A stretch of DNA of 64,000 nucleotides from Desulfuromonadales bacterium (GTDB lineage Bacteria > Desulfobacterota > Desulfuromonadia > Geobacterales > Pseudopelobacteraceae). Made by a program: the position numbers and the translations under genes. The stretch lies in the NCBI GenBank assembly GCA_013349405.1, contig DUZS01000003.1:62001-126000 (forward strand), given 5' to 3'. This document shows, in pieces, positions 35,355 to 45,686 of this stretch (position 1 is its first letter; every line of letters begins with the position of its first letter). The notes under the pieces are model-generated. The model was not told where the DNA came from, searched no databases, and saw nothing but the letters and a program-made list of their open reading frames with translations.

Positions 35355-35423
35355 GGTGACGCTTATATCCCGTCTCAAACAGATTGTCAAGATTTACCCA
35401 AAGTTACCACCATACTTGAAGTC

Positions 35424-36854
35424 TCACGGCCTGGGAATGTTCAGCTTAAGATCGAGCTCCCGCACCGTGCCAAGCGATTCGAGTGGCAGATCAAATTTTG
35501 CCGCGTCTCCGATAACTACAATTTGAAACGCATCAGGATGGAGGTATTTACGGGCTGTGTTCAATATGTCGGCTTTCGTGACTTTTGCAATATTATCGCG
35601 ATACTGTTCCAGGTATCCGTCGGGATAGCCGTAATACTCAAGCCGTGCGCGCTGAGTTACAATGGACACCGGGCTGGTGAAGCCGAACATGAACGAGTTT
35701 ATCAGGTACTCCCGTGCCGCAGTAAGCTCATCATCGGTAACCGGCTCCTTTGTCATGGCAGAGATAATGCTGTTCATCAGGGTGATCGCTTTGCCGGTCG
35801 ACTCAGCTTTTGTTTCCGTCTCGGCTATAAAGCTGCCGGTGAAGCGGCGACCTATGTCGAAACGGCTACCGACGCTGTAGGCCAGGCCCTGATTGGTGCG
35901 GATTTCCATCGTTAACCGCGAGGTAAAACTCCCCCCCAGAATATAATCGAGCAGGCGGATTGCATAGATATCAGGGGAATCCTTGGTCAGCCCCAGATGA
36001 CCCATGCGGATGACCGTCTGGTTGACGTCCTTCTTGCCGTAGATGACCGCGCCCTGCAGCTGCTCTGCCGGCTGAGGCACAGGTGGCAGAACCAGCGGGG
36101 CCGGATATTTTTCCGCTTTAAAAACGCCGTTCAACTCTTTCAGCAGCGCAGCGCGGTCAAAATCACCGGAAACGGCAAGAATCATGTTGTCAAGGCGGTA
36201 ATAGCGGTGATGAAAATCAACCAGATCCTGGCGGGTGATGGTGCCGACAGAAGCAAAAGTGGCGATATTTCCCAGTGGATGACCGGCATAAATCGCCCGG
36301 TTTATCTCCCTGCCGGCGATCTCCTTGGGATCATCATTTTGACGCCGCAAGCCCTCAATTGTCTGCTTCCGGGCAATTTCAAGCCGCTTGGCACTGAAGT
36401 CGGGGCGCAGCAGCACATTGCTGAAAACCTGCAGCGTGCGGCTGAAATTCTTTTTCAGTGTTGTCAGTGAGACCGTTCCCATATCGCTGCCGATGCCGCT
36501 CTCAACAGACGATGCCATGAACTCGAGCTCGTCGTCCATCTGCTCGGGTGCCATTCCTCCGGCGCCGCCGCTGCGCATGACGCTGCCGGTTATTCCAGAC
36601 AGTCCCGTTTTTGCTGCCGGTTCATAGACCGATCCGACCCGTACCATGGCAGTCATGTTAATGATCGGCAGTTCGGTGTCACGCAGCAGATAGACCGGCA
36701 TCCCGCACTGGAGCACGACCCGCTCGGCTTGCGGAATCTGGAAATTCAGAGCCGGGAATTTCATGGTACGAGGATTGGCACGCTGTTGATCGGCGGCAGA
36801 AACAGATGCAGCAGCGGTAACCAGAAAGCAGAGCAGCAGAAGAAACCGGCTCAT
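35424..36854 (-). CDS. M16 family peptidase-like protein, non-catalytic
   Basis: 476 aa with a signal peptide (LLLLCFLVTAAASVSA). It has the two M16 domains, but the zinc motif HxxEH is absent: the corresponding place reads GSVMRSGGAGGMAPEQMDDELE. Later motifs (RTNQGLAYSVGSRFD) are typical of the partner subunit. It is probably the inactive half of a periplasmic heterodimer with the overlapping upstream M16 gene (4-base ATGA overlap). Confidence 0.88.
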   Translation of the reverse strand: MSRFLLLLCFLVTAAASVSAADQQRANPRTMKFPALNFQIPQAERVVLQCGMPVYLLRDTELPIINMTAMVRVGSVYEPAAKTGLSGITGSVMRSGGAGGMAPEQMDDELEFMASSVESGIGSDMGTVSLTTLKKNFSRTLQVFSNVLLRPDFSAKRLEIARKQTIEGLRRQNDDPKEIAGREINRAIYAGHPLGNIATFASVGTITRQDLVDFHHRYYRLDNMILAVSGDFDRAALLKELNGVFKAEKYPAPLVLPPVPQPAEQLQGAVIYGKKDVNQTVIRMGHLGLTKDSPDIYAIRLLDYILGGSFTSRLTMEIRTNQGLAYSVGSRFDIGRRFTGSFIAETETKAESTGKAITLMNSIISAMTKEPVTDDELTAAREYLINSFMFGFTSPVSIVTQRARLEYYGYPDGYLEQYRDNIAKVTKADILNTARKYLHPDAFQIVVIGDAAKFDLPLESLGTVRELDLKLNIPRP

Positions 36855-38335
36855 TTGTCACCCCCTTTTTTGCTGATAAACCCGACGGTGCGGTTCTCAC
36901 GAGTGAAATAGGTTGCCGCTACCCGTTGAATGTCGGCAGGTGTAACTTTGGCAATTTTGCCGCGATTCTCTGTCATATAGCGCCAACTTCCGGTGGTCGC
37001 TTCGTACTCTGTCAGGTTTCGGGCCAGACCGCCATTGGTACCCATCCGGCGTGCCTCCTCATACTCTATCTTATTGAGAATCCGCTGCAGATCCCGCTCT
37101 GCCACCGGGGTCGTTTTCAGCAGATCCAACTCCACCTGAATGGCATCTTCAACCTCTTTGACCGTGTGTGGCGCGCGCGGGTTGGCGCTTATGACAAACA
37201 GGTTCGGATAGCGATCTCCCGGCGCATCAAACGCTCCGATTTCAGTGGCGAGCTGCGCTTCAATCACCAGTTTTTTATGAAAACGCGAAGTACGCCCGCT
37301 GCCCAGAATCATGCTAATGACATCAAAAACATAATCATCAGGAGTGGCGATTCCCGGCTTATGGAAGCCCATCATAATTGTCGGCTCAGCTTCCGCAACC
37401 AGTTCGATACGGCGTTCCCCCGCCTGTTTCGGTTCCTGGGTGGTAACCGGCGGCACCTCTTTACCCGGCTTGATTGCGCCGAAATAGCGCTCGATAAGAG
37501 CGATGGTCTCTTTTGTGTTGATATCTCCGACAATAGCCACAATGGCATTATTCGGCGCATAGTAATTATGAAAGAACTGTTCCGCCTTGGTACGGGTGAG
37601 ATTTTCGATGTCCGACATCCAGCCGATCGTCGGCTGCCCGTAGGAGTGAGCAAGAAAACTGGCGGCCACAAATGTTTCCCACAATTTACTCTCCGGGTCG
37701 GCATCATATGATCTGCGACGTTCTTCCATAACAACCGAACGCTCGGTATAGAATTCCCGCAGCACCGCATTCTGCAGACGATCGGACTCGATGGCGGCCC
37801 ACAACTCCAGCTTGTTGGAGGGGAGATTTATCAAATACGTCGTCCCATCGCGGCTGGTGAAAGCGTTATAGCCGGTACCGCCGTTCTTGGAGTAGAGCTC
37901 GAAAAATTCATCTTTTACGACGTATTTTGACGCATCTGCTTCCAGCTTTACCAGTTGCTTCTCTAATTCCGCTCTCTTGGCAGAGTCCGACTTTTCTCTT
38001 TTTGCCTTCTCCGCCGTTAGTGCCTGAGCGGTTACTTCAATAGCGTCAAGGATCGGTTTCTCTGCCGCGAAATCCCTTGTGCCGAGTGTAGTCGTCCCTT
38101 TAAAGAGCATATGCTCCAGCAGATGGGCAATCCCGCGCTCATCACTCCGTTCATCGACACTTCCGACCCTGAAACGAATCCAGGCAGCAACCGTCGGTGA
38201 GGTATGCCGCTCCATCACCAACAATTTCATTCCGTTTTTCATGGTGTGTTCAACGACCTTCTCTTCAAGAGTTGCTGCGTGAAGTGATGTGCTGAGTAAC
38301 ATAACGGCTATTGTTATAAACAATTTTATTTTCAT
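36851..38335 (-). CDS. M16 family zinc metallopeptidase
   Basis: 494 aa with signal peptide (LFITIAVMLLSTSLHA). The inverted zinc motif is intact: RGIAHLLEHMLFKGT, with the downstream Glu expected in the YDADPESKLWETF region. A lysine/glutamate-rich helical insert follows the zinc site. It is the active partner of the next gene. It lies 21 bases after mlaD. Confidence 0.9.
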   Translation of the reverse strand: MKIKLFITIAVMLLSTSLHAATLEEKVVEHTMKNGMKLLVMERHTSPTVAAWIRFRVGSVDERSDERGIAHLLEHMLFKGTTTLGTRDFAAEKPILDAIEVTAQALTAEKAKREKSDSAKRAELEKQLVKLEADASKYVVKDEFFELYSKNGGTGYNAFTSRDGTTYLINLPSNKLELWAAIESDRLQNAVLREFYTERSVVMEERRRSYDADPESKLWETFVAASFLAHSYGQPTIGWMSDIENLTRTKAEQFFHNYYAPNNAIVAIVGDINTKETIALIERYFGAIKPGKEVPPVTTQEPKQAGERRIELVAEAEPTIMMGFHKPGIATPDDYVFDVISMILGSGRTSRFHKKLVIEAQLATEIGAFDAPGDRYPNLFVISANPRAPHTVKEVEDAIQVELDLLKTTPVAERDLQRILNKIEYEEARRMGTNGGLARNLTEYEATTGSWRYMTENRGKIAKVTPADIQRVAATYFTRENRTVGFISKKGGDK

Positions 38336-38356
38336 GTTAAGCTGCTCCTAAAGGTT

Positions 38357-39439
38357 TCAGAATACTGAAAATTTAATATACTTCCGGGGATCTTCCTTGA
38401 AATCTTTTACCAATGCATTCAGATCGTCAACCATCCTGTTCATTTTGTCATAGAGTGCACTGTCGTTAACCAACTGCCCTGCGGTACCGTTGCCGCCGTT
38501 GACTTTCCCCGTGACCTCTTCGATCGCTTTTACCGATGACTCGGCCCGGGTAAGGAGAGATACTCCCTTGTCATAAAATTCCCGGTCATTAAGCAGCAGC
38601 CCGATCGTGGCATCTTTTGACGTTATCCGTTTTTGCAGGCCACTGACATCATCGGCAGCCTGGATGCTTTTGTCCGCTAGTGACGTCAGTTTTGCATAGA
38701 GGGTTTTATCGTAGATTAATTTGTTAAGGGTACCATCCGATGTTTGAATATCCTGGAGCGTCCGGTCGGCACGGTTGAGAATGCTGACCAACCGGTTATA
38801 TGGTTCAGGATCGCGGTTAAGCCGGCCAAGCGTGCCGTCGCCCCGGTTTATGGTGACCACCAGCTCTTTCATCTCAACGGCCAGCCGCGCAACATTACTG
38901 TACAGAGTCTCGTCCTTGTTAAGCTTCCCCAGTGTTCCCTTCCCTTTTTCAATGTTATCAATAATCCCGTTGACTCTGTCAAAGGCATCACCAGCCTTTT
39001 GAATGACATCGTCCAGCCGTGCTACCGGTGTGCCCTTCAAGAGAGTGGGGGGGGTTTCGGAGTACTGCTTTGAAGGGAGAATATCAACATACTTTTCTCC
39101 CATGAGGCCACGGGTCTTAATTGTCACTTTAGAATCAACCCCGATTTTCTTCAGCGCATTGGTATCGACTTCTATATCAATACTGACTTCATTACTGTCT
39201 TTGGGATTGGCAAAGAAAATGCCGGTGACAAGTCCGACATCCACGCCGGCAAGCCAGACCGGAGCGCCGATTTTAAGCCCGACGACATCATTCATGACAA
39301 TGCGCAGGTCTCCCTTGTCAACAAACATCTTGGTTTTCTGCCCCATCAGCAGTACCCCGCCGGCAAAAAAGATCAGGGCGAGAAAGATGAAAACGCCTCC
39401 CCGTACCTGGGCCCAGCCGATCTGATTACTCCGTTTCAT
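38357..39439 (-). CDS. mlaD: MlaD-like MCE-domain lipid transport protein
   Basis: 360 aa: one N-terminal membrane helix (VFIFLALIFFAGGVLLMG), an MCE domain (VGLKIGAPVWLAGVDVGLVTGI) and a long helical C-terminus with five G-T-x-x-x-L-x-x-D type repeats (for example GTLGKLNKDETLY, GTLGRLNRDPEPY). It forms the periplasmic ring of a lipid transporter between inner and outer membrane. It overlaps mlaF by 4 bases. Confidence 0.9.
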   Translation of the reverse strand: MKRSNQIGWAQVRGGVFIFLALIFFAGGVLLMGQKTKMFVDKGDLRIVMNDVVGLKIGAPVWLAGVDVGLVTGIFFANPKDSNEVSIDIEVDTNALKKIGVDSKVTIKTRGLMGEKYVDILPSKQYSETPPTLLKGTPVARLDDVIQKAGDAFDRVNGIIDNIEKGKGTLGKLNKDETLYSNVARLAVEMKELVVTINRGDGTLGRLNRDPEPYNRLVSILNRADRTLQDIQTSDGTLNKLIYDKTLYAKLTSLADKSIQAADDVSGLQKRITSKDATIGLLLNDREFYDKGVSLLTRAESSVKAIEEVTGKVNGGNGTAGQLVNDSALYDKMNRMVDDLNALVKDFKEDPRKYIKFSVF

Positions 39440-40236
39440 AGCAATTCCACCTGTTCCGGTTGCCTGTCATGCGTCGTTTGCACATCATAAAATAATGACC
39501 TGTCCGTTGGTTCCAGAAATTCGCACACCTCAGGTATGCTGCTTGCTTTCATTTCTTCTTCACTCCCTTCAAACAGTACGCGCGCCTTATGCAGAAAGGT
39601 GAATCGCTGTGACGTTGAAAAAGCGGTGGCAAGATCGTGAGTGACCATCAACGTGGTTTTTCCCTCAGCCTGCAGTCGCTGCATAAGGTTGCAGATATTG
39701 TGAACCCCGATCGGATCCAGTCCGGTCGTCGGCTCATCGAAGAAGATGTAATCCGGATCGGCTGCAAGCGCGCGGGCGATAGCCACCCGCTTTTTCATGC
39801 CGCCCGACAGTTCGGCAGGATAAAGGTTAAGAGCTGCCTCAACACCGACAAAGCTGAGCTTTTCAAGTACTGTTTTCGTTATCTCTGCCTGCGTCAGCCG
39901 CCCCTCTTCAAAGAGGCGATAGCCGACATTTTCCCCGACAGTCATCGAATCAAAGAGCGCCCCACCCTGAAAAACGATGGCGATCCGTTTCCGCTGCTGG
40001 ATGAATTGCGCTTCCGGCAGGCCGGTGATGCAGAGATCGCCGATAAAAACTTTTCCGGAGTCAGGCTCAAGAAGTCCGAGCAGCAGTTTGAGTATGGTTG
40101 TCTTCCCCGCGCCGCTGACCCCCAGAATCGTACGATTAACACCGCGCTCCAGATGAAAATCAAAATCCTGAAGGATCCTGCGACCGCCGATCGAATAACA
40201 TAATTTTTCAATACGGATGGAGTCGCTGGTGGTCAC
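39436..40236 (-). CDS. mlaF: MlaF-like ABC transporter ATPase
   Basis: About 266 aa with Walker A LGVSGAGKTTILK, signature LSGGMKKRVAIARALA and Walker B YIFFDEPTTGLDP. It drives phospholipid transport through MlaE. The GTG start at 40236 gives a GTGA overlap with the EVE gene; a longer frame begins at GTG 40275. The start is thus a judgement. Confidence 0.9.
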   Translation of the reverse strand: MTTSDSIRIEKLCYSIGGRRILQDFDFHLERGVNRTILGVSGAGKTTILKLLLGLLEPDSGKVFIGDLCITGLPEAQFIQQRKRIAIVFQGGALFDSMTVGENVGYRLFEEGRLTQAEITKTVLEKLSFVGVEAALNLYPAELSGGMKKRVAIARALAADPDYIFFDEPTTGLDPIGVHNICNLMQRLQAEGKTTLMVTHDLATAFSTSQRFTFLHKARVLFEGSEEEMKASSIPEVCEFLEPTDRSLFYDVQTTHDRQPEQVELL

Positions 40237-40703
40237 GGGATTTTTGTCCCCCCCATGGCCAGTATGATCTGCCACTCATCTTCTGTAACCGGCTGAATCG
40301 AGAGGCGACTGCGCTTGATCAGCGGCATATCGGCCAGCAGCGGATTCTGCTTGATGCGTTCCAAGGTCACAATCTTTGGGAGCGGTTTGACATAGCGGAC
40401 ATCGACCATGTACCAGATCGGTTTGTCAACGGAAGCTTTGGGATCGAAATGCTCTCCGTTTGGATTCAGAGCGGTTGTGTCAGGATAGCCGGGCCTGACA
40501 ATCTCTGCGAGGCCAACAACGGCAGGTTCCGCTATATTGCTGTGATAGAACAGCACCCGGTCGCCAACTTTGACCGTATCCCGCAAAAAATTGCGAGCCT
40601 GGAAATTACGCACACCATCCCACGCTTCGGTCATGCCAGGACGTGCCTTCAAATCATCGAAGGAAAAACAGCCCGGTTCGGTTTTAAACAGCCAGTAGTT
40701 CAT
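40233..40703 (-). CDS. EVE-domain protein
   Basis: 156 aa, NYWLFKTEPGCFSFDDLKARPGMTEAWDGVRNFQARNFLRD...VGDRVLFYHSN, the EVE/PUA-like fold. Such proteins bind modified bases in DNA or RNA; the conserved W and the FYHSN strand are present. The gene lies inside the mla operon, one base after mlaE and overlapping mlaF, which is unexpected for a nucleic-acid-binding protein. Confidence 0.92.
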   Translation of the reverse strand: MNYWLFKTEPGCFSFDDLKARPGMTEAWDGVRNFQARNFLRDTVKVGDRVLFYHSNIAEPAVVGLAEIVRPGYPDTTALNPNGEHFDPKASVDKPIWYMVDVRYVKPLPKIVTLERIKQNPLLADMPLIKRSRLSIQPVTEDEWQIILAMGGTKIP

Positions 40704-40704
40704 C

Positions 40705-41478
40705 TTATCCCCGAAACACCACAAAGATCTTCGCCATAAAAAAGTCCGCCACCAGAATCAGTACCGAAGAGAGCACCACCGCCTGCTTGGCTGCCGCGCC
40801 GACCCCGGCAGCCCCTCCTTTTGTATTAAGCCCCACATAGCAAGCGGTTATGGCAATAATCACCCCGAACAGCGCCGGTTTGACCACTCCTTCGATCAGA
40901 TCCTGAAAGACCATGAACTGGGGCAGGCCGCTGATGTACAAGAGCGGGTTGATGCTGTAGCCGGATGCCATGATATAGCCGCCGAACACAGAGATGACAT
41001 CCGTCACAATTGTCAGGAGCGGCAGTGCAATAAGCATTGCAATAAGGCGCGGTACAACCAGGCGTTTGATAATATCGGTCCCTTCCACCCGCATGGCATC
41101 TACCTGTTCGGTTACCACCATCGTTCCCAGTTCGGCGGTAATGGCGGAACCGACCCGCCCTGCAACCATAAGTGCTGCCAGCACCGGTCCCAACTCCTTG
41201 ATCATTGTCACCGCCACCATACCGCCGACATAGCTGGTTGCCGCAAACGGTTTGAGCTGGATCAGTGACTGCAGCGCCATGACCATGCCGGAGAAAAGGC
41301 CGGTCAGGGTGCAGATAAACAGGGAGGAAAATCCCAATGTGTCAAACTGGATGGCACATTCGCGATAATAAAAGGGACGACGGAAAATCCGCACAACAGT
41401 GCGCCCCGCCAGGGTGAAATAGCTCTGCAGCCCGTGAAAAAAAATCAGCAGAATTTTATCGATTGCGGCAACATTCAT
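40705..41478 (-). CDS. mlaE: MlaE-like ABC transporter permease
   Basis: 257 aa with 5-6 hydrophobic helices and family motifs ALQSLIQLKPFAATSYVGGMVAVTMIKELGPVLAALMVAGRVGSAITAELGTM. It is the membrane core of the lipid transporter. It starts 6 bases after the stop of lon, so these genes may be read together. Confidence 0.93.
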   Translation of the reverse strand: MNVAAIDKILLIFFHGLQSYFTLAGRTVVRIFRRPFYYRECAIQFDTLGFSSLFICTLTGLFSGMVMALQSLIQLKPFAATSYVGGMVAVTMIKELGPVLAALMVAGRVGSAITAELGTMVVTEQVDAMRVEGTDIIKRLVVPRLIAMLIALPLLTIVTDVISVFGGYIMASGYSINPLLYISGLPQFMVFQDLIEGVVKPALFGVIIAITACYVGLNTKGGAAGVGAAAKQAVVLSSVLILVADFFMAKIFVVFRG

Positions 41479-41484
41479 GCCTGT

Positions 41485-43800
41485 CTACAGGGCCACAGCC
41501 AGCGCTTCTGCCGCTTCACTGACAAAGATGAACTGCAGGTCATTACGGACGTTCTCTGGAATATCTTCCAGATCATCACGATTGCGCTCAGGAGCTATGA
41601 GCGTACTGACTCCCGCTCGATGAGCTGCCAATACCTTTTCTTTCAATCCGCCAATCGCCAGTACCCGACCGGTCAGGGTTATCTCTCCGGTCATGGCAAC
41701 ATTGCGTCGCGCCGGTTTTCCGGTCAGGAGCGAAACCAGCGCCGTAACCATGGTGACACCTGCTGAAGGGCCGTCTTTTGGAATGGCACCGGACGGGACA
41801 TGAATGTGAATGGTGCGATTCTCAAAGGCTTCCGGCTTGATGCCGAATTCATCGGCGTGCGCTTCGATGTACGAGAGCGCAGCCCGGGCCGATTCCTTCA
41901 TGACATCGCCCAATGAACCGGTCAGAATAAGCTCGGCCTTACCCGGCATTGAGGTGACCTCAATAAAGAGGATATCTCCGCCCGACTCCGTCCAGGCGAG
42001 TCCGGTCACCACGCCGATACGGTCATGCTCGGCCGCCACTTCGTTATGGAATTTTTTCGGCCCGAGCAGTTCCGCAACGGCTTCAGCGGTAATGCAGCTC
42101 CGCGCAGCTTTCTGCTGGGTGATCTCCTTGGCCACCTTGCGACAGATCGAAGCCACCGTGCGCTGCATGCCGCGCACTCCGGCCTCGCGGGTGTAGTCTC
42201 CGATAACTTTCTCCAGCGCTGCATCTGAAAACGTAAGCCCCCGGTCAGTCAGGCCGTTCTCCTCAAGCTCGCGCCGGACAATAAAATCTTTGGCAATCTG
42301 CAGTTTTTCCTGACTGCTGTAGCCAGCCAGCCGGATGACTTCCATGCGATCCTTAAGCGGGCCCGGTATAGGGTCAAGCTGGTTCGCGGTGGTGATGAAC
42401 ATTACTTTTGACAGGTCAAAGGCAACATCGAGGTAATGGTCATTGAAGGTGAAATTCTGCTCCGGGTCAAGTACCTCCAGAAGGGCACTGGCCGGATCGC
42501 CACGGAAGTCGTTGCCCAGCTTGTCGATTTCGTCCAGCATGAAGATCGGATTGTTGGCGCCGCAGCGGTAGAGTTCCTTGATAATGCGCCCCGGCAAAGC
42601 TCCGATGTAGGTACGGCGATGGCCGCGGATTTCCGCTTCATCCCGGACGCCTCCCAGTGAAATGCGCACAAATTTACGCCCCATCGCACGGGCGATCGAC
42701 TTGCCGAGCGACGTCTTACCCACTCCCGGCGGACCGACAAAACAGAGCACCGGCCCCTTCATGTTCTCTTTCAGTGAACGTACGGCTAAAAACTCCAGAA
42801 TCCGCTCTTTGACTTTTTTCAGGTTGTAATGGTCTTCGTTGAGAATCTCCTCGGCCCGCACCATGTCAAGAGTGTCAGCCGTGCTGATATTCCATGGCAT
42901 ACCGGCCAGATAATCAAGATAGGTCCGCGCCACGTTGTATTCCGGCGACGCCTGATTGATGCGCTCCAGGCGTTTCAACTCCTTGTCGGCAATTTTTTTG
43001 ATATCTTCCGGGAGCCCCGCCTCTTCAATTTTTTTGCGCAGCTCGTTCATATCAGCCGAGCGCGGGTCTTCATCCCCCAGCTCTTCCTGAATATGCTTCA
43101 TCTGCTCGCGCAGAATATATTCCTTCTGGTTCTTACCCACCCGCTTGGTAACTTCCCCTGCCACCTCATTCTTGATCTGCATCCGCTGTACTTCGTTGGT
43201 CAGATGCACATAGACCTTTTTAAGGCGTTCCAGAGGATCGGTCGTCTCCAGGAGTTCCTGCAGATCAGATACCGGCAGATTCACATACAGCGCGACAAGA
43301 TCCGACAGACGGGCAGGGTTATCGATGTAGTCAATCATCTTCAAAATATCTTCAGGGAGCGGCTTTCCGTGCGAAAGCGCGATTTTCAGCAGCGCATTGA
43401 GACTTTGAACCAGCGCGTCCGAGACAAGATTTTTTTCGACAAACTCCCGGACAATTTCGCACTGGGCCCACATCAGCGCTCCGGCCGGCTCGGTATCCAG
43501 AATCCGCACTCTGGTAACCCCTTCCAATGAAACTTTATAGCGACCGTCATCAAGTTTTTTAATCTGATTGACCTTGCAGAGTGTGCCGATTTCGCATCTG
43601 CCGGCGGGATATTCGCTGCTCCCGGTATCAGGGCGCTCAAAGGTAAGGGCTACGTAATTTTCACAACTCTCCGCTTCACGGAAGGTAGCGATATCTTTCT
43701 CGCCGACATACAAAGGAAGGAGCATATAGGGGAAAACAACCGTCTCTTTTTGGGTGAAAAGCGGTAATTTGGCAGGTATTTCAATAATAGTGTGCGGCAT
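41485..43800 (-). CDS. lon: ATP-dependent protease Lon
   Basis: 771 aa: N-terminal substrate domain, AAA+ with Walker [14 protein letters not shown] and MLDEIDKLG, and the C-terminal protease domain with the catalytic Ser in [11 protein letters not shown] and Lys in [10 protein letters not shown]. Length is normal. The mla operon follows closely on the same strand. Confidence 0.96.
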   Translation of the reverse strand: MPHTIIEIPAKLPLFTQKETVVFPYMLLPLYVGEKDIATFREAESCENYVALTFERPDTGSSEYPAGRCEIGTLCKVNQIKKLDDGRYKVSLEGVTRVRILDTEPAGALMWAQCEIVREFVEKNLVSDALVQSLNALLKIALSHGKPLPEDILKMIDYIDNPARLSDLVALYVNLPVSDLQELLETTDPLERLKKVYVHLTNEVQRMQIKNEVAGEVTKRVGKNQKEYILREQMKHIQEELGDEDPRSADMNELRKKIEEAGLPEDIKKIADKELKRLERINQASPEYNVARTYLDYLAGMPWNISTADTLDMVRAEEILNEDHYNLKKVKERILEFLAVRSLKENMKGPVLCFVGPPGVGKTSLGKSIARAMGRKFVRISLGGVRDEAEIRGHRRTYIGALPGRIIKELYRCGANNPIFMLDEIDKLGNDFRGDPASALLEVLDPEQNFTFNDHYLDVAFDLSKVMFITTANQLDPIPGPLKDRMEVIRLAGYSSQEKLQIAKDFIVRRELEENGLTDRGLTFSDAALEKVIGDYTREAGVRGMQRTVASICRKVAKEITQQKAARSCITAEAVAELLGPKKFHNEVAAEHDRIGVVTGLAWTESGGDILFIEVTSMPGKAELILTGSLGDVMKESARAALSYIEAHADEFGIKPEAFENRTIHIHVPSGAIPKDGPSAGVTMVTALVSLLTGKPARRNVAMTGEITLTGRVLAIGGLKEKVLAAHRAGVSTLIAPERNRDDLEDIPENVRNDLQFIFVSEAAEALAVAL

Positions 43801-43975
43801 CTTCTGTCAGTCCTTTTATCCGTGTAATGCTCTTACTATTCAAACCATAGTTTTCTTGATACTAACATACTTCAAACCACAAGCAAAGCTTCAGATAGCC
43901 CACGTAAATATCGCTTCGGCGTCATCAAATCATTGACAAAAAAATGCTTTCCGGGATAGCCTGCCCATCTAACTC
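43801..43975. other. Divergent intergenic region upstream of lon
   Basis: This stretch must hold the lon promoter. I could not identify a convincing heat-shock or housekeeping promoter by eye. Confidence 0.4.
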
Positions 43976-44093
43976 CGATTTCAAATCAAAGATGCCATCA
44001 AGGCGGCGAGGAATGAGGCGACGAAGGCATACAAATAGTATGCTGAGGAGCCGAAGACGAGCCAACGAAGATGGGGCTTTGATTTGGAATTGG
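43976..44093. repeat. Large palindromic repeat element (MITE/REP-like)
   Basis: About 118 bp with matching inverted ends (TTTCAAATCAAAG...CCATC on the left, GATGGGGCTTTGATTTGGAA on the right) and a perfect central hairpin GCATAC-AAATA-GTATGC at 44027-44043. The two halves pair imperfectly over most of their length. The - strand can be read as a short hydrophobic peptide (RWLVFGSSAYYLYAFVASF), but no start or ribosome site supports a gene. I recall similar sequences scattered in Geobacter-like genomes; this needs a search. Confidence 0.72.
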
Positions 44094-44119
44094 TATAATA
44101 CGTAAAAAGAGGGGGGTGT

Positions 44120-45127
44120 ATGGAGAACGCACCGAAGTTTAAGGCACTTGTCGTGGAAAAAACGGCTGACAAACAGTTTGTGAGGGCTATCCGGGAGCGG
44201 TGTGTCAATGACCTGCCGCCGGGTGACCTGGTGGTTCGGGTCCACTACTCATCCCTCAACTACAAAGATGCTCTGTCGGCCACCGGCCATCCCGGTGTTA
44301 CCCGGCAGTTTCCGCATACTCCCGGTATTGATGCAGCGGGAGAAGTGGTCTCCTGCCTGAGCGGCGCCTTTCTCCCGGGGGAAAAGGTCATCATAACCGG
44401 CTATGACCTCGGCATGGAGACTGACGGCGGCTGGGGGCAGCTGATCCGGATTCCGTCAGAATGGGCCCTTCGGCTCCCGGAGGGATTATCCCTGCGCGAC
44501 AGCATGGCGCTCGGAACGGCCGGGCTCACGGCGGGATTATCGGCGCTGAAGCTGGTTCAGGCCGGGGTGCGCCCGGATCAAGGGGATGTCCTTGTGACCG
44601 GGGCAACCGGCGGCGTCGGCAGCATTGCTGTTTCGATACTAGCCGGTGCCGGATACCGGGTCGTGGCATCAACCGGTAAAGAGGCTGATACGGAGTATCT
44701 CAAAGGTCTTGGCGCTGCAGAGGTCATCAACCGTGATGCGGTGGCTGCCGGAGCCGAAAAGGCCGTTCTCGTCGAACGGTGGGGCGGGGTTGTCGATGTC
44801 GTTGGCGGCACAACGTTGGTGGCGGCACTCAAAAGCACGAAATACGGCGGCACCGTCACCTGCTGTGGCCTGGTCGGTTCCCCGGAACTGCCGCTTAACG
44901 TCTATCCGTTCATCCTGCGCGGGGTAAGCCTGATCGGGATCGATTCGGTCCAGTGCCCCGGAGCGGTTCGTGGAGAGATCTGGAAACGTCTCGCTTCAGC
45001 ATGGAAACCGTCCCGTCTGGCCGAGGTTGCAACCGAATGTACCCTGCAAAATATTGAACCGATGATTGAGGCGATTCTGAAGGGGGGCGTCACCGGACGC
45101 GTCGTGGTAAACATGCTGGCGTGCTGA
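44120..45127 (+). CDS. YhdH/AcuI-type quinone oxidoreductase
   Basis: 335-aa zinc-free medium-chain reductase. FKALVVEK, SLNYKDALSATGHPGVTRQFPHTPGIDAAGEV and the NADPH-binding VTGATGGVGSIAVSILAGAGYRVVASTGK are typical of YhdH/AcuI, which reduces acryloyl-CoA. AGAGGGGGG precedes the start. The substrate in this host is not known. Confidence 0.9.
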   Translation: MENAPKFKALVVEKTADKQFVRAIRERCVNDLPPGDLVVRVHYSSLNYKDALSATGHPGVTRQFPHTPGIDAAGEVVSCLSGAFLPGEKVIITGYDLGMETDGGWGQLIRIPSEWALRLPEGLSLRDSMALGTAGLTAGLSALKLVQAGVRPDQGDVLVTGATGGVGSIAVSILAGAGYRVVASTGKEADTEYLKGLGAAEVINRDAVAAGAEKAVLVERWGGVVDVVGGTTLVAALKSTKYGGTVTCCGLVGSPELPLNVYPFILRGVSLIGIDSVQCPGAVRGEIWKRLASAWKPSRLAEVATECTLQNIEPMIEAILKGGVTGRVVVNMLAC

Positions 45128-45185
45128 CTCGCGCGATAGTCCCGAATCGGCGCCGCCTCTCTTAAATCATAGCACCCCGGCATGA

Positions 45186-45653
45186 TCAACTTTCTCCCAG
45201 ACCCTGCTCCAGCAGCACCTGATACGGTTTCAGCGTGTAGGAGCGGTAGTTGATCATGCCGTCAAAGTGGAGCAGAACCTGGAGGCGCTCTTTCATGACT
45301 TTATTGGAGACCTCTTCCAGTGCTTTATCGGGAGCAATCCAGCGTGCCTCAGCGCTGTCACCGGTCGGCGCCAGGTCGCCACTCAGGTAGCGCCCCAGAA
45401 AGGTAAAGATCACCGCCGGCGGAGCCGTGACCTTTGACCATACGGCGGCCAGCGCCCCCTTTTCGATCTCGATGCCGGCCTCTTCGCGAACTTCGCGGTG
45501 CAGCGCGTCAATGAGGTTCTCCCCCTCCTCTACCCGCCCCTGTGGTATCTCCCATCCCCGTTTCTGATGCCTGATAAGCAGGATTTCATCGTTCGCATTG
45601 CGCACCAGACAGCCGACGACCAGGGTATGCAGAGGTTCTTTCGCGGTGGACAT
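45186..45653 (-). CDS. NUDIX hydrolase
   Basis: 155 aa with a full NUDIX box GRVEEGENLIDALHREVREEAGIEI and the preceding KRGWEIPQG, similar to RppH/Ap4A-type or house-cleaning NUDIX proteins. Substrate not determinable from sequence. It is transcribed 33 bases downstream of the DRTGG-type ATPase gene. Confidence 0.88.
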   Translation of the reverse strand: MSTAKEPLHTLVVGCLVRNANDEILLIRHQKRGWEIPQGRVEEGENLIDALHREVREEAGIEIEKGALAAVWSKVTAPPAVIFTFLGRYLSGDLAPTGDSAEARWIAPDKALEEVSNKVMKERLQVLLHFDGMINYRSYTLKPYQVLLEQGLGES

Positions 45654-45686
45654 AATATTCCTTTCGTGCCAGTTGGATTATGTGTG

